A stretch of 64,000 bases of DNA, from contig NZ_CP092497.1 of assembly GCF_022479115.1 (NCBI RefSeq), positions 62,001 through 126,000 of the forward strand, in the 5' to 3' direction. Both the position numbers and the translations under genes were made by a program. Below, in pieces: positions 9,176-18,909 of this stretch. Numbering within the stretch: the stretch's first letter is position 1; every line of letters starts with the position of its first letter. Below the pieces are notes generated by a model, which was given only the letters and a program-made list of their open reading frames with translations, ran no database searches and had not been told where the DNA came from. Source of the DNA: Amycolatopsis sp. EV170708-02-1. Lineage in GTDB: Bacteria; Actinomycetota; Actinomycetes; Mycobacteriales; Pseudonocardiaceae.

Positions 9176-9209
9176 GGCCGGCGGTTCCTCGGCTGGGGAA
9201 CCGCCGGCC
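9176..9209. terminator. hairpin between convergent chitinase and antiporter genes
   Basis: A perfect 13-bp stem (GGCCGGCGGTTCC at 9176-9188 pairing with 9197-9209) and an 8-nt loop lie in the 48-bp gap between two convergent genes. There is no clear T-tract. It probably terminates both transcripts. Confidence 0.7.
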
Positions 9210-9217
9210 CCGCGGGA

Positions 9218-10498
9218 TCATGGCGAAGAAGACGTGGTGGTCACGCGTGCGCGCGGTGTCAGCCACTTCACGGTCGGGCCGGCACCGATGCCGTGCAGCA
9301 CCACGCTGCCCAGCACCAGGGTGACGGTGATGAGCAGGATGGTGTCGGCGACCGGCCCCTCGGGAAGGCGATTGAAGGCGAGGAGCCCGAAGACGACCGA
9401 CGTGGTGCCGCGTGGCCCGAGTATCCCGACCTGCAGGCGTTCGCGGTGGGTCAGCGCCGATCCGGCCAGGGAGAGATGGACGGGAATGATGCGGACCACG
9501 GTGATCGCGGCGAAGCAGAACAGCGCGACCTGCCACGGAAGCCCGGCGGAGAACGCCAGAACGGCGCTCACGCCCACGACGAACCACAAGGTCATCGTCA
9601 ACAGCGAGGTGAAGTCTTCCAGCAGGCGGAAGTCCTCGTCCAACGCACCGGCGCGCACCAGGTCGCGCCCTGCCGGGGAACGATGGATCTGCCTGGCCTT
9701 GGCCAGGCGGTGAACGTAACGGAACGTGACGCCACAGACGAAAGAGGCCACGAACCCGTTGCCGTCGATGGCGACGGTGGCGGTGTAGGTCAGGAGCGGC
9801 ACCAGCAGCACGGCCACGCGCCCGGACTGTTCCGTGAGCCAGCGCGCGCGGTGGGCCGCGGTCAGCAGCAAGGCCAGTCCCGCGCCGAACAGCACGCCGA
9901 CCACCAGGGCTTTGAGCGCGAAGGGCAACACGGTCCCCAGCGCGTCCAGCGGGGTCCGCTGCTGAGTCCGATCGCCGGCCAGGATCAGCGCGAAGAGGAA
10001 CAAGGGGGAAATGATTCCGTCGTTGTAGCCGCTTTCGACGTTGAGCACACTGCGCACCCGCGAGGGCAGGCCACGGTCGCGCACGACCCGCTCGGCGGGG
10101 GCGAAGTCGATCGGCACGACCACCCCGGCGAGCAGCAGGAGCACCGGCCACGGCAGGCCGGGGAACAGCAGCCAGCCGAGCAGCATCGCCGCCACGAGGC
10201 TGATCGGCATCGCGATGAGCAGCACCCTGGCCACCAGGCCGGGCGAGCTGCCCCACAACCGCCCTCCGCGTACCTCGGTGGCGTCCACGAACAGCAGCAC
10301 GGCGAGGACGATCTCCGCCACGTACAGCATGGCTTCGGTGTTGAGGGCGATCGCGATGGAACTCTCGTTGACGAGGCCGATCACGACGCCCGCGGCGACC
10401 ATGACGACCGGTGCGCCGAGGTTCCACCGGTCCAGCCGCGCCGCCGCGAACGAACGGATCGCGATGGCGACCGCGATCATGAGCAGTAACGAATTCAT
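9218..10498 (-). CDS. Na+(K+)/H+ antiporter, CPA1 family
   Basis: This is a 426-residue integral membrane protein of the CPA1 (NhaP/NHE-like) family with about 12 hydrophobic helices. Family signatures include LFVDATEVR after helix 3-4, VPIDFAPAERVVRD in the ion-binding helix, and SVLNVESGYNDGIISPLFLF, where the N-x-E-S-x-x-N-D stretch carries ion-translocation residues. GPRGTTSVVFGLL near the C-terminus matches the conserved GPRG segment. It should exchange monovalent cations for protons and serve pH and ion homeostasis. It is monocistronic, facing away from the ABC exporter gene. Confidence 0.9.
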   Translation of the reverse strand: MNSLLLMIAVAIAIRSFAAARLDRWNLGAPVVMVAAGVVIGLVNESSIAIALNTEAMLYVAEIVLAVLLFVDATEVRGGRLWGSSPGLVARVLLIAMPISLVAAMLLGWLLFPGLPWPVLLLLAGVVVPIDFAPAERVVRDRGLPSRVRSVLNVESGYNDGIISPLFLFALILAGDRTQQRTPLDALGTVLPFALKALVVGVLFGAGLALLLTAAHRARWLTEQSGRVAVLLVPLLTYTATVAIDGNGFVASFVCGVTFRYVHRLAKARQIHRSPAGRDLVRAGALDEDFRLLEDFTSLLTMTLWFVVGVSAVLAFSAGLPWQVALFCFAAITVVRIIPVHLSLAGSALTHRERLQVGILGPRGTTSVVFGLLAFNRLPEGPVADTILLITVTLVLGSVVLHGIGAGPTVKWLTPRARVTTTSSSP

Positions 10499-10767
10499 GG
10501 GACCGTGCTTCGGATCGATTTCGATGTCGGCGGAAGCCTACTCGCCGGCACTGACCACTGTGGACTCCCAGTCTCGTCCGGAGCGGCTGTCACGTGCCCG
10601 ATCGCCCGCCGGTCGGCGGGTACGGCCCCGCCACCCGGCTGGACGGTCCGACCGGTTCACGGGTGCCGCGAGGCCCGCCACGCGGCGGAAGATCGAAGGC
10701 CGGCCCGCGGCCTGCCCAGGTCGCGCTCCCTTGGCCACGTGACCGAAGAAAACGGAGTTGTTCCACC

Positions 10768-12522
10768 GTGCGCACCCCGATCGACCGCTCGACCTGGCGA
10801 ATGCTCGCGGGGTACGTCAAGCCGCAGCGACGCACCGTCCTCTTCGGCGGAGCCCTCGTCCTGCTCGGCGGCCTCGCCGCCGCGGCTCAGCCTCTCGCCG
10901 CGAAGGCCCTGATGGACCGGCTGGGCTCCAGTGGCGGGATCACCGGTCTCCTGGCGCTGCTGGTCGGCCTCGCGTTGGCCGGTGCCGCGATCTCCGTGGC
11001 AGGCGACTACCTGCTCGAACGGGCAGGTGAGTCGGTGGTGCTGGTCGCCAGGAAACGGCTGGCCCGGCGGCTGCTCTCGTTGCGGGTGCCCGCTGTGCAG
11101 CGCGCCGAGCCCGGCGACCTGCTGTCCCGGTTCACCAGCGACACGACGTTGCTGCGCGAGGTGTGCACTCACGCCTTCGTCGCGCTGGTCACCGGCTCGG
11201 CGACGACCGTCGTGATGGTCGTGATGATGGGCGTGATGGACCTCGTCCTCCTGGGCATCACCCTGGCCGTGCTCCTGCTCGTCGGCCTGCTCGCCGCCGC
11301 CGGGATGCCGATGATCGAGAAGGCTTCCCACGCCGCGCAGAGCGCCGTCGGTGAGACCGGTGCGCGGCTGGAGCGTGTGCTCGGCGCCTTCCGCACCGTC
11401 AAGGCAGCCGGCGCCGAAACCAGGGAGATCGCCGCGATCGAGCGCGGCGCCGAGGACGCGTGGCGTGCCGGTGTCCGTTCGGCACGGTGGGAGTCGCTGG
11501 TGCACGGCGCGAACACCCTCGCTGTCCAGGCCTCCTTCCTCGCCGTGCTCGGTATCGGTGGCGCGCGGGTGGCGACCGGCGCCCTGTCACTGTCCTCTTT
11601 GGTCGCTTTCCTGCTGTTCCTGTTCTATCTGCACGAGCCGATCGGGCAGCTGCTGCACGCAGGCAGCAGGCTCCAGATCGGGGTGGCCGCGGTTCGCCGC
11701 CTCGCCGAGATCGAGACGATGCCCGCCGAGCGGACCGGCTCCGGCGGCGCCCGGCCCGACGCGGTCGATGAACGAGGGACGGGCCTGGTCTTCGACGACG
11801 TGCGGTTCCGGTACGGTCCCGACCGGCCGGAAGTCCTGCGTGGAGTGAGCATCGAGATCCCGGCCGTGGGCATGACGGCGTTCGTGGGTCCCTCCGGTGC
11901 GGGCAAGTCCACGCTTTTCGGACTGGTGGAAAGGTTCCACGAGCCGGACTCCGGCCGGATAGTGCTGGACGGCCGCGATCTGGCGGACTGGGATCTGGCG
12001 AAGCTCCGTGCGGACATCGGGTACGTGGAGCAGGACGCGCCTCTGCTTTCGGGCACGTTGCGGGACAATCTCGTCTACGGCAGGCCGGACGCCGCCGAGG
12101 AGGAGATCCGCGACGCGGTGGCACAGACCCGGCTGGACACGCTCGTCGACCGCCTTCCCGACGGGCTGGACACCGCCGTCGGACACCGCGGCAGCTTCCT
12201 GTCCGGCGGTGAGCGGCAACGGGTCGCGCTCGCCCGCGCACTGATCCGGCGGCCTCGCGTCCTTCTCCTCGACGAGATCACCTCGCAGCTGGACGCCGCG
12301 AACGAGATGGCGATCCGCGACGTGGTCACGACGGCGGCGAAGACGATGACCGTCATCGTGGTGGCGCACCGGCTGTCGACGGTCACGCAGGCCGACCGGA
12401 TCGTGGTGCTGGACAACGGAGTCGTGCGGGCGACCGGCACGCACGACGAGCTGCTCGCGAACGATCTGCTGTACGCCGACTTCGCCGCGACGCAGCTGCT
12501 CACCGGCGAACGCGACGCATGA
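10768..12522 (+). CDS. ABC exporter (fused membrane and ATPase domains)
   Basis: This is a 584-residue half-transporter. A six-helix type-IV exporter membrane domain (residues ~25-315) is followed by an ATPase domain with Walker A GPSGAGKST, signature LSGGERQRVALARAL, Walker B VLLLDEITSQLD and switch His in VAHRLST. I chose GTG 10768, 10 bp after GGAG, because the open frame upstream of it is low-complexity Pro/Gly/Arg sequence with no helix. A homodimer is likely because no partner gene is adjacent. The substrate is unknown; drugs, peptides or lipids are all possible. Confidence 0.85.
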   Translation: MRTPIDRSTWRMLAGYVKPQRRTVLFGGALVLLGGLAAAAQPLAAKALMDRLGSSGGITGLLALLVGLALAGAAISVAGDYLLERAGESVVLVARKRLARRLLSLRVPAVQRAEPGDLLSRFTSDTTLLREVCTHAFVALVTGSATTVVMVVMMGVMDLVLLGITLAVLLLVGLLAAAGMPMIEKASHAAQSAVGETGARLERVLGAFRTVKAAGAETREIAAIERGAEDAWRAGVRSARWESLVHGANTLAVQASFLAVLGIGGARVATGALSLSSLVAFLLFLFYLHEPIGQLLHAGSRLQIGVAAVRRLAEIETMPAERTGSGGARPDAVDERGTGLVFDDVRFRYGPDRPEVLRGVSIEIPAVGMTAFVGPSGAGKSTLFGLVERFHEPDSGRIVLDGRDLADWDLAKLRADIGYVEQDAPLLSGTLRDNLVYGRPDAAEEEIRDAVAQTRLDTLVDRLPDGLDTAVGHRGSFLSGGERQRVALARALIRRPRVLLLDEITSQLDAANEMAIRDVVTTAAKTMTVIVVAHRLSTVTQADRIVVLDNGVVRATGTHDELLANDLLYADFAATQLLTGERDA

Positions 12523-12619
12523 TTCAACCCCGGGGCTGGTGTCCGTGAGGGCCTCCAGAACAGGACATTCGCCGGGAACTCCAGCGCCACCGCCATCCGA
12601 CTTTCCCAACAGCATCATC

Positions 12620-12676
12620 ACACGTCGCGAAAGCCACTTTCGGGACATCACACGTCTCGAAAGTGGCTTTCGCGCC
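12620..12676. repeat. palindromic intergenic repeat, GCGAAAGCCACTTTCG type (copy 1)
   Basis: A perfect 16-bp stem (12627-12642 with 12658-12673) and 15-nt loop sit between the convergent ABC exporter and GH12 genes. A near-identical element, loop included, occurs at 19938-19990, so this is a dispersed repeat family that probably also serves as a bidirectional terminator. Confidence 0.8.
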
Positions 12677-12715
12677 GCGCCGCAACTTGCCGACCTCGAC
12701 ACACCCGGTCGCCGA

Positions 12716-13411
12716 TCAGGACGAGGACACGGAATAGCTGTTCGCCGAGAAGTTCATGCCACCGCTGGACGATGTGATCTCGAAGCCGAACTGGACCTCG
12801 CCGACCGTCACGTCGCCGTACCAGCCGCGATTCTTGATCCAGTTCAGCACGGCGAGCACGTCGACCGAACCCGCGTTCGTGTCGGAGGTGCGCAGGAAGG
12901 AGAACACCGCGTTGGCACCGTTGCTCCCCCGGTAGACGTCCCAGGTGTGGCCGCCCACGGACACGGTGGTCTCCTTCGACCCGATCGCGCCCACCGCGCC
13001 CTGCTTGTTCATCCACAGCATGATCTCGTAGGCGTTGTTGTTCGCCCAGATGTCGTACGCCGTCGCGTACGCGCCGCCACCCGGCCTGGAAACGGCGAAG
13101 CTGCTGGAAAGACTCCGCAGTCCGCTCAACGGGCGGCCCACGTTCTTCGCCGAATGCGGGTACGACTTCACCCCGCCGGTGTTCGGGTGGTCCGCCCAGA
13201 CACCGAAGTCGCGGTAGGAGTTCGCCCAGATCGATTGCGGGCCGGCGCCGCCGCCCCAGACGTTGTTGCGGACGGTGTAGCCGCCGTTCGACCAGGTCCC
13301 CCACTTGTCCGAAGAGCTCCAGGTGGCGGCCTGTGCCGTCCCGCCCGTCACCAGGACGGCGACCAGCGCCATGACGGCACCGCCGATCGAGAATCGTGCT
13401 TGCCTGCGCAT
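12716..13411 (-). CDS. secreted GH12 endoglucanase/xyloglucanase
   Basis: This is a 231-residue protein with a signal peptide (MRRQARF, hydrophobic core, cleavage around AQA-A at residues 26-29) and a single GH12 beta-jelly-roll domain. The nucleophile motif YEIMLW (E129) and the acid/base motif FGFEIT (E211) are both present, and the AYDIW motif precedes the nucleophile. It should cut beta-1,4-glucan backbones. Given the adjacent alpha-xylosidase and beta-glucosidase genes, xyloglucan is the likeliest natural substrate. It lies 34 bp downstream of the secreted GH3 gene and probably shares its LacI-controlled transcript. Confidence 0.9.
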   Translation of the reverse strand: MRRQARFSIGGAVMALVAVLVTGGTAQAATWSSSDKWGTWSNGGYTVRNNVWGGGAGPQSIWANSYRDFGVWADHPNTGGVKSYPHSAKNVGRPLSGLRSLSSSFAVSRPGGGAYATAYDIWANNNAYEIMLWMNKQGAVGAIGSKETTVSVGGHTWDVYRGSNGANAVFSFLRTSDTNAGSVDVLAVLNWIKNRGWYGDVTVGEVQFGFEITSSSGGMNFSANSYSVSSS

Positions 13412-13445
13412 AGCCGGGTTCCTTCCGTGTCTTTCGCCAGGGCCT

Positions 13446-16424
13446 CTACCGAAGGGAGAACGTGCTGATCCTCGAGCCGGACGCGAAGACGAGATAGACG
13501 TCGTGCCGTCCGCTCAATCCGGACACTGTCGCGCTGGTGGTCGAGTACGTGTACTTGTCACCGGTACTGGCGATCCGCGCGGTTCCGGCGAGTCTGCCGC
13601 GCGGGCCGCCGAGCCGGATTTCGACGGTGGACGTTCCCGGTTCCGCGCGAGCCGTCATGGCGGTGAATGTCCTTGCCCCGGCACGGAAGTCCACGTCGCT
13701 GAAGCGCAGCCAGTCTCCCGCGCCGACGCCGACCGCGTCACCGCGGACCTTGCTTTCGTCGACCAGTTCGACACCCGAGTAGTCGTCGAAGTCGATCGCC
13801 CTGGTGTCCCTGGTCAGGTCACGCGGCGGGATCCGCTCGCCCCGTACGGGGAGCGCGGAGCGCAGCCTGACGTCGGAAGCGGACGCCCCGACCATGACTT
13901 CGTGGACGGACGATTCCAGCACCCATTTGCCCCGGGTGACATCCCAGTGCCGGAGGTCGGGCACCGACAGGCGCACCGTCTTGGTCTGTCCGGGTTCGAG
14001 GTTCACTCGTTGGAACGCGCGGAGCTGCCGATTCGGCTGCTTGTCACGGGAGACGAGCTGGTGGGTGTAGAGCTGCACCACTTCGTCACCGGCGCGTGCA
14101 CCGGTGTTGGTCACCTTCACCGTCGCTTCGAACGTCCCTTGTGGACCCGGCTTGCCGAGGCGCAGGTCGCTGTAGCGGAAATCGGTGTAGGACAGGCCGT
14201 GCCCGAAGGCGTAGAGCGGATCACCGGTGAAGTACCGGTAAGTGCTGCCGCGTTTCATGATGTCGTAGTCGAGGATGTCCGAGAGGTCGGCGTCCGAGCG
14301 GTACCAGGTCTGGGTGAGCCTGCCCGCCGGGTTCACGTCGCCGTACAGCACGTCGGCCAGGGCGTTGCCGGTCTCCTGGCCGGCGTGTGAGGTCCACAGG
14401 ATCGCCGGGATGTTCTCCTGCTCCCAGTTCAGGGTCGTGGGATAACTGTTCTCGACCACCACGACGGTGTTCGGGTTCGCCGCGCGCACCGCCTTGATCA
14501 ATTCGCTCTGGCTCTCCGCCAGCGCCATCGTGGTGCGGTCATGGTCTTCCCTGCCGTTGATGAACGGCATGCTGCCCACCACCACGACCGCCGTTTCGGC
14601 CGAACGCGCCGCCTTCACCGCGCTTTCGATCCCCGAGGTGACCCGCTCCTTGCGGAACTTGGCCGCCCCGGCCGCGTTCGGCGAGCCCAGGGTGAGCGTG
14701 CCGTCGGCGGCGACGGTGAGATAGCTGTTCGGACCGTCCCAGTCGTTCGGGGTTTCGTAACCGGCGTACCTGATCACGACCGTGCCGTCGCCCGCGTCCT
14801 CCAGCTTGAACTGCTGGTGGACGAACCAGTCCCGCGGCTGTGGTGCCTGGTTGACGAACCGGCTGGTGGCGTCCGCGAGGTTCTGCCGCTCGACGTACTT
14901 GCCGTTGGCCACACCGCGCAACGTCAGCACGCCGTCGCCCCAGCCGAAGACGTCGAACTGTTCCGTGGCGCCGGCGCTGGTGGGACCGGTCTTGAGCACC
15001 GCGCCCGTCTCGCCCGCGCCGCCACTGACGTACTTGCCGGTGACGGCGTCGCGCAAGGCGATCCTGTCGACGGCTTCGGTGTCGGTGACCCGCGCCCCCG
15101 CGCCGAGCCGCGCGCGGATCCCGTCCACCGGGGTCACCTTGTACGGCAGTCCGCCGGAGTACCAGTCGGTGTACAGGGTCTTCTCCAGCGGCCCGATGAC
15201 CGCGACGCTCCGCTTCGGATCCAGCGGCAGGGTGCCGCGGTCGTTCTTCAGCAGCACCATGGCCTCGCCCGCCGCCTCGCGGGCGAGTCGCCGGTGCGCC
15301 GGGCTGTCGACCACGTCCTTGCCGATCTTGGCGTACGGGCCGCCGTCCGGGTCGAACTCGCCGAGCCGGAAGCGGACGCTCAGGACGTGCGAGGCCGCCT
15401 TGTCGATGTCGGCTTCGGCGAGCAACCCCTTGGCCAGCGCGGAGGAGACGATCCTGATGGTGTTCGCGGGGTCCTGGTTGTCGACGGTGAAGCCGTCGAG
15501 ACCGGCCTTGAGCGCGGCCGCGAACCCTTCCTCGCTGGTGCCGAAGTACTTCTGCGAGCCGTTGAGGTTGTGCGGGCCGGCGGCGTCACTGACGTTGTAG
15601 AGCGTCTTGCCGGTCCAGGACCGCACCACCTCGTCGAGATCGGGATTGACCGTCGCCGGCCGTCCGTTGACGAGGTTGTACGAGCTCATCACGCCGGTCG
15701 CCGCGTCGGCCGCGATCGCCGCTTTGAACGCCTGCTCGTCGTATTCCCGCAGGACCCGTGGACGCAGGTTGGACGACGTCGTGGTGCGGTCGACCTCGTT
15801 GTTGTTGGCCAAATAATGTTTCAGGACCGGAGCGGTCTTGAGGTACTGGGGATGGTCACCGACCATTCCCTTTCCGTACGCCGTCGAAATGGCCCCGGTC
15901 AGCAAGGGGTCTTCGGAGTAGCCTTCCTCGTTGCGTCCCCACCGCGGGTCACGCAGCAGGTTCACCACCGGCGCCCACAATTGGAGGCCCCAGAAACCGG
16001 GGTCCTGCGAGTGGTAACCCCGCGCCTCGTCACCGACGACCGATCCGACCCGTTCGATCAGGTCCGGATTCCAGGTGGAAGCCAGCCCGATCGACTGCGG
16101 GAAGACCGTGGCGTTCGCGGTCACGACGGTGCCGTTCGTCCGCTCCGTCGTCCAGCCGAGGCCGTGGAGCGCTTCGGTCCCCGTTTTGAACTCGGGTATC
16201 CCCAGGCGCGGTATCGCCGGCTGGAACTGGTGCAGCAACGAGATCTTCTCGGCGAGAGTCAGCCGCCGCACCAGATCGTCCACCCTCGCCGCCAGCGGGA
16301 GGCCGGGATCACGGAACGGGAGGTCGTCCGCGACCGCCGGGGAAGCGAGTCCCACCAGCAGGGCGACCGTCGTGGCGAACATACCCATCCGGCGGAAGCG
16401 GAGGGAGAAAGCTGCTCTGCGCAT
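13446..16424 (-). CDS. secreted multidomain GH3 beta-glucosidase/beta-xylosidase
   Basis: This is a 992-residue enzyme with a signal peptide (cleavage near AVA-D, residue 33). The GH3 N-terminal barrel holds KHYLANNNE and the nucleophile motif YNVSDAAG (D280). The GH3 C-terminal domain is interrupted near residues 440-590 by a beta-rich insert with repeated 'GKYV' turns, which looks like a fascin/trefoil-type sugar-binding insert. A fibronectin-like FnIII domain follows, then a C-terminal CBM6-like module (~870-992). It should remove terminal glucose or xylose from oligosaccharides outside the cell. An operator palindrome lies 17 bp upstream of its ATG, implying direct LacI repression. GH12 follows in the same direction. 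Confidence 0.88.
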   Translation of the reverse strand: MRRAAFSLRFRRMGMFATTVALLVGLASPAVADDLPFRDPGLPLAARVDDLVRRLTLAEKISLLHQFQPAIPRLGIPEFKTGTEALHGLGWTTERTNGTVVTANATVFPQSIGLASTWNPDLIERVGSVVGDEARGYHSQDPGFWGLQLWAPVVNLLRDPRWGRNEEGYSEDPLLTGAISTAYGKGMVGDHPQYLKTAPVLKHYLANNNEVDRTTTSSNLRPRVLREYDEQAFKAAIAADAATGVMSSYNLVNGRPATVNPDLDEVVRSWTGKTLYNVSDAAGPHNLNGSQKYFGTSEEGFAAALKAGLDGFTVDNQDPANTIRIVSSALAKGLLAEADIDKAASHVLSVRFRLGEFDPDGGPYAKIGKDVVDSPAHRRLAREAAGEAMVLLKNDRGTLPLDPKRSVAVIGPLEKTLYTDWYSGGLPYKVTPVDGIRARLGAGARVTDTEAVDRIALRDAVTGKYVSGGAGETGAVLKTGPTSAGATEQFDVFGWGDGVLTLRGVANGKYVERQNLADATSRFVNQAPQPRDWFVHQQFKLEDAGDGTVVIRYAGYETPNDWDGPNSYLTVAADGTLTLGSPNAAGAAKFRKERVTSGIESAVKAARSAETAVVVVGSMPFINGREDHDRTTMALAESQSELIKAVRAANPNTVVVVENSYPTTLNWEQENIPAILWTSHAGQETGNALADVLYGDVNPAGRLTQTWYRSDADLSDILDYDIMKRGSTYRYFTGDPLYAFGHGLSYTDFRYSDLRLGKPGPQGTFEATVKVTNTGARAGDEVVQLYTHQLVSRDKQPNRQLRAFQRVNLEPGQTKTVRLSVPDLRHWDVTRGKWVLESSVHEVMVGASASDVRLRSALPVRGERIPPRDLTRDTRAIDFDDYSGVELVDESKVRGDAVGVGAGDWLRFSDVDFRAGARTFTAMTARAEPGTSTVEIRLGGPRGRLAGTARIASTGDKYTYSTTSATVSGLSGRHDVYLVFASGSRISTFSLR

Positions 16425-16440
16425 GGGAACTCCGTCACTT

Positions 16441-16456
16441 ATCGAAGCGCTTCGAT
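16441..16456. promoter_or_regulatory. LacI-family operator O1 (perfect palindrome)
   Basis: ATCGAAGCGCTTCGAT is a perfect 16-bp palindrome ending 17 bp before the adjacent ATG at 16424 on the minus strand. It shares its core with the sites at 16529, 18876 and 25565, and is the probable site of the LacI repressor encoded at 18910. Confidence 0.85.
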
Positions 16457-16526
16457 GAACTTCGTGGAGGTGTCCGAGGCATTCGTGTGCAGTGTTCGAC
16501 GTAGCGAGGTCAAACGAGAGGACCGA

Positions 16527-16546
16527 GTATCGAAGCGATTCGATAC
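16527..16546. promoter_or_regulatory. LacI-family operator O2
   Basis: GTATCGAAGCGATTCGATAC has 8-bp inverted arms around GCGA. It lies in the 257-bp region between the divergent GH3 genes, 73 bp from O1 (about seven helical turns), a spacing compatible with looping. A half-site follows at 16552-16560. Confidence 0.8.
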
Positions 16547-16681
16547 CACAGTCGAAGCGATGTTAGCGGACGGAGCAAAGGGAGACAATGGCTCCCTCTG
16601 GAGGCTTCCGTGCCGTGCCACCATGGGATCCGTCTGGCATTCTCGGGCACAGTGGACAGTTCCCAGCCGGAAGGAATCCCG

Positions 16682-18871
16682 TTGACCTCTCAGCACGAAC
16701 CCACCGGCCTCACCCTCGAACAGAAGGCGTCGCTGCTGTCCGGCCGGGACTTCTGGCACACCGAGGCGATCGAAGCCGCCGGGATCCCGTCGATCCTGCT
16801 CTCCGACGGTCCGCACGGCCTGCGGCGTCAGGACAGCGAGGCCGACAATCTCGGCGTGCACGACAGCGTGGCCGCCACCTGTTTTCCGCCGTCGGTCGCG
16901 GTGGGGAACAGCTGGGACACCGAGGTCGCCGCGCGGATCGGCGCGGCCATCGGCAGGGAAGCTCGCGCGGCGGGAGTCTCGGTGGTGCTCGGCCCGGGTG
17001 TGAACATCAAGCGGTCCCCGTTGTGCGGCCGCAATTTCGAGTACTACTCCGAGGATCCGTTGCTGAGCGGGGTGCTCGCCGCCGCCTACGTGCGGGCCAT
17101 GCAGGCCGAGGGCGTGGGCGCGTCGGTGAAGCATTTCGCGGCCAACAACCAGGAGACCGACCGGATGCGGGTCAGTGTGGAGGTCGACGAACGGACCCTG
17201 CGCGAGATCTACTTCCCGGCGTTCGAACGTGTCGTGACCGAAGCGCACCCGGCCACGGTGATGTGCTCGTACAACCGGGTCAACGGCGTCTACGCCGCCC
17301 AGAACCGCCGTCTGCTCACCGGCGTCCTGCGCGACGAATGGGGTTTCGACGGTGCCGTCGTCTCGGACTGGGGCGCGGTGAACGACCGGGTGGCCGCGCT
17401 CGCGGCCGGGCTGGACCTCGAGATGCCGGGCACTGGCGGCAGCGGCGACGCCGAGATCGTGGCGGCCGTCCGGAGCGGGGAACTGGACGAAGCCGTCGTC
17501 GACAGGAGTGTCCGGCGCGTTCTCGCGCTCACCGGCCAGCTGCTGCCCGCGGGCGGTGACGTCGATTCCGACGAGCAGCACCGGATCGCGAAGGAGGTCG
17601 CCGCCGGCTGCGCCGTCCTGCTGAAGAACGACCGGGACACGCTGCCCCTGGCCACGCGGTCGACGGTGGCGGTCATCGGCGGATTCGCCGCGAACCCGCG
17701 GTTCCAGGGCGGCGGCAGCTCCCACGTCAATCCGACCCGGGTCGACACCGCGCTCGACGCCATCCGGGCGCTCGGGGAATCCGTGACCTACGCGAGCGGC
17801 CTGGCCGACAACGCCGTCGAGATCGCCGCTGAGGCCGATGTCGCGGTGGTCTTCGCGGGTCTGGGCGAACGGGACGAATCCGAGGGTTTCGACCGGGACA
17901 CGATCGAGCTCCCCGCGGCGCAGGTCGGGCTCATCAGGGCGATCGCGGCGGTGAGCAGGCGCACCGTCGTCGTCCTGTCCCACGGCGGCGTGGTGTCGCT
18001 GGAGGGCTGGCACGACGACGTCGACGCCATCCTCGACGGCTGGCTCCTGGGGCAGGCCGGCGGCAGCGCGCTCGCCGATCTCCTCTTCGGGATCACCAGC
18101 CCGTCGGGGCATCTCGCCGAGAGCATTCCGTTGCGTTTGCAGGACAACCCCAGCTATCTCACCTTCCCCGGCGAGTCGGGCCACGTCCGGTACGGCGAGG
18201 GGGTCATGGTCGGCTACCGGTACTACGAAACCGCCGAGGTCGCGGTCCGCTACCCTTTCGGCCACGGCCTGTCCTACACGACCTTCGAGACCACCGGCCT
18301 GAAGGTGGCGGCGACGGGAGACGACTCCGCCACCGTCGCGGTGAACGTCACCAACACCGGGACCCGCGCCGGCAAACACGTCGTCCAGGTCTACGTCGCC
18401 ACCGACGCCGCTCCCGTTCGCAACCCGGCACGGGAGCTCCGCGCGTTCACCAAGATCTCCCTCGAACCGGGCGAGACCCGGCGGGTCGAGCTCACCCTCG
18501 ATCGCCGCGCTTTCGCCTGGTACGACATCGGGCTGAGCCGGTGGGTGGTCTCGCCCGGCGCGTACACCGTCCAGATCGGCCAGAGCGCGGCGCATATCGT
18601 CGCCGAAGCGCCCATCACGCTGGCCGGCGACGTCATCGTCCCGGTCCTGTCGATCGACTCGGCGGTCGAGGAGTGGTTCGGTCACCCGATCGTGGGTCCG
18701 GAGCTCGGCAAGTTGCTCGCCGGCCAGGGCGACCGGGCCGAAAGCAGCGCGGACTGGATGCGCATGGTCGCCTCGATGCCGATGCGCCAGTTCACCAAAC
18801 TCATGGCCTACCGCGGTGTCTCGCTGCCCACGGACGCGTTGCCCAGGTTGATCGAACTGAGCAAGGGCTGA
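16682..18871 (+). CDS. cytoplasmic GH3 beta-glucosidase
   Basis: This is a 729-residue GH3 enzyme without a signal peptide, so it should act on imported oligosaccharides. The N-terminal barrel contains LLSDGPHGLR, KHFAANNQE and the nucleophile motif VVSDWGA (D229). The GH3 C-terminal sandwich and an FnIII-like end (TRRVELTLDRRAFAWYD) follow. I chose TTG 16682 because AAGGA sits 6 bp upstream and it begins directly at the conserved region; an upstream GTG at 16610 would add an unconserved tail. It is transcribed divergently from the secreted GH3 gene through shared operators, and the lacI gene follows 38 bp after its stop. Confidence 0.88.
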   Translation: MTSQHEPTGLTLEQKASLLSGRDFWHTEAIEAAGIPSILLSDGPHGLRRQDSEADNLGVHDSVAATCFPPSVAVGNSWDTEVAARIGAAIGREARAAGVSVVLGPGVNIKRSPLCGRNFEYYSEDPLLSGVLAAAYVRAMQAEGVGASVKHFAANNQETDRMRVSVEVDERTLREIYFPAFERVVTEAHPATVMCSYNRVNGVYAAQNRRLLTGVLRDEWGFDGAVVSDWGAVNDRVAALAAGLDLEMPGTGGSGDAEIVAAVRSGELDEAVVDRSVRRVLALTGQLLPAGGDVDSDEQHRIAKEVAAGCAVLLKNDRDTLPLATRSTVAVIGGFAANPRFQGGGSSHVNPTRVDTALDAIRALGESVTYASGLADNAVEIAAEADVAVVFAGLGERDESEGFDRDTIELPAAQVGLIRAIAAVSRRTVVVLSHGGVVSLEGWHDDVDAILDGWLLGQAGGSALADLLFGITSPSGHLAESIPLRLQDNPSYLTFPGESGHVRYGEGVMVGYRYYETAEVAVRYPFGHGLSYTTFETTGLKVAATGDDSATVAVNVTNTGTRAGKHVVQVYVATDAAPVRNPARELRAFTKISLEPGETRRVELTLDRRAFAWYDIGLSRWVVSPGAYTVQIGQSAAHIVAEAPITLAGDVIVPVLSIDSAVEEWFGHPIVGPELGKLLAGQGDRAESSADWMRMVASMPMRQFTKLMAYRGVSLPTDALPRLIELSKG

Positions 18872-18875
18872 GCCC

Positions 18876-18891
18876 GTCGAATCGATTCGAC
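18876..18891. promoter_or_regulatory. LacI-family operator O3 (autoregulatory)
   Basis: GTCGAATCGATTCGAC is a perfect 16-bp palindrome in the 38-bp gap before the lacI ATG at 18910. It indicates repression of the repressor's own gene. Confidence 0.8.
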
Positions 18892-18909
18892 TCGCACTAT
18901 CATCGGCTG

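Noticed and set aside
10604..10619. CCCGCCGGTCGGCGGG, a 16-bp palindrome resembling the right half of the envelope-locus box
   Set aside because: The left half (CCGSCAGGTG) is missing and the spacing to the nearest CACGTG differs, so it was not counted as a fifth box.
14541..16685. 714-codon open frame on the plus strand across the secreted GH3 gene
   Set aside because: Antisense shadow of a gene with signal peptide and intact catalytic motif; the frame itself has no recognisable domain.
16439..18685. 748-codon open frame on the minus strand
   Set aside because: Antisense to the cytoplasmic GH3 gene and it would bury two operators inside a coding region; composition is that of a shadow.
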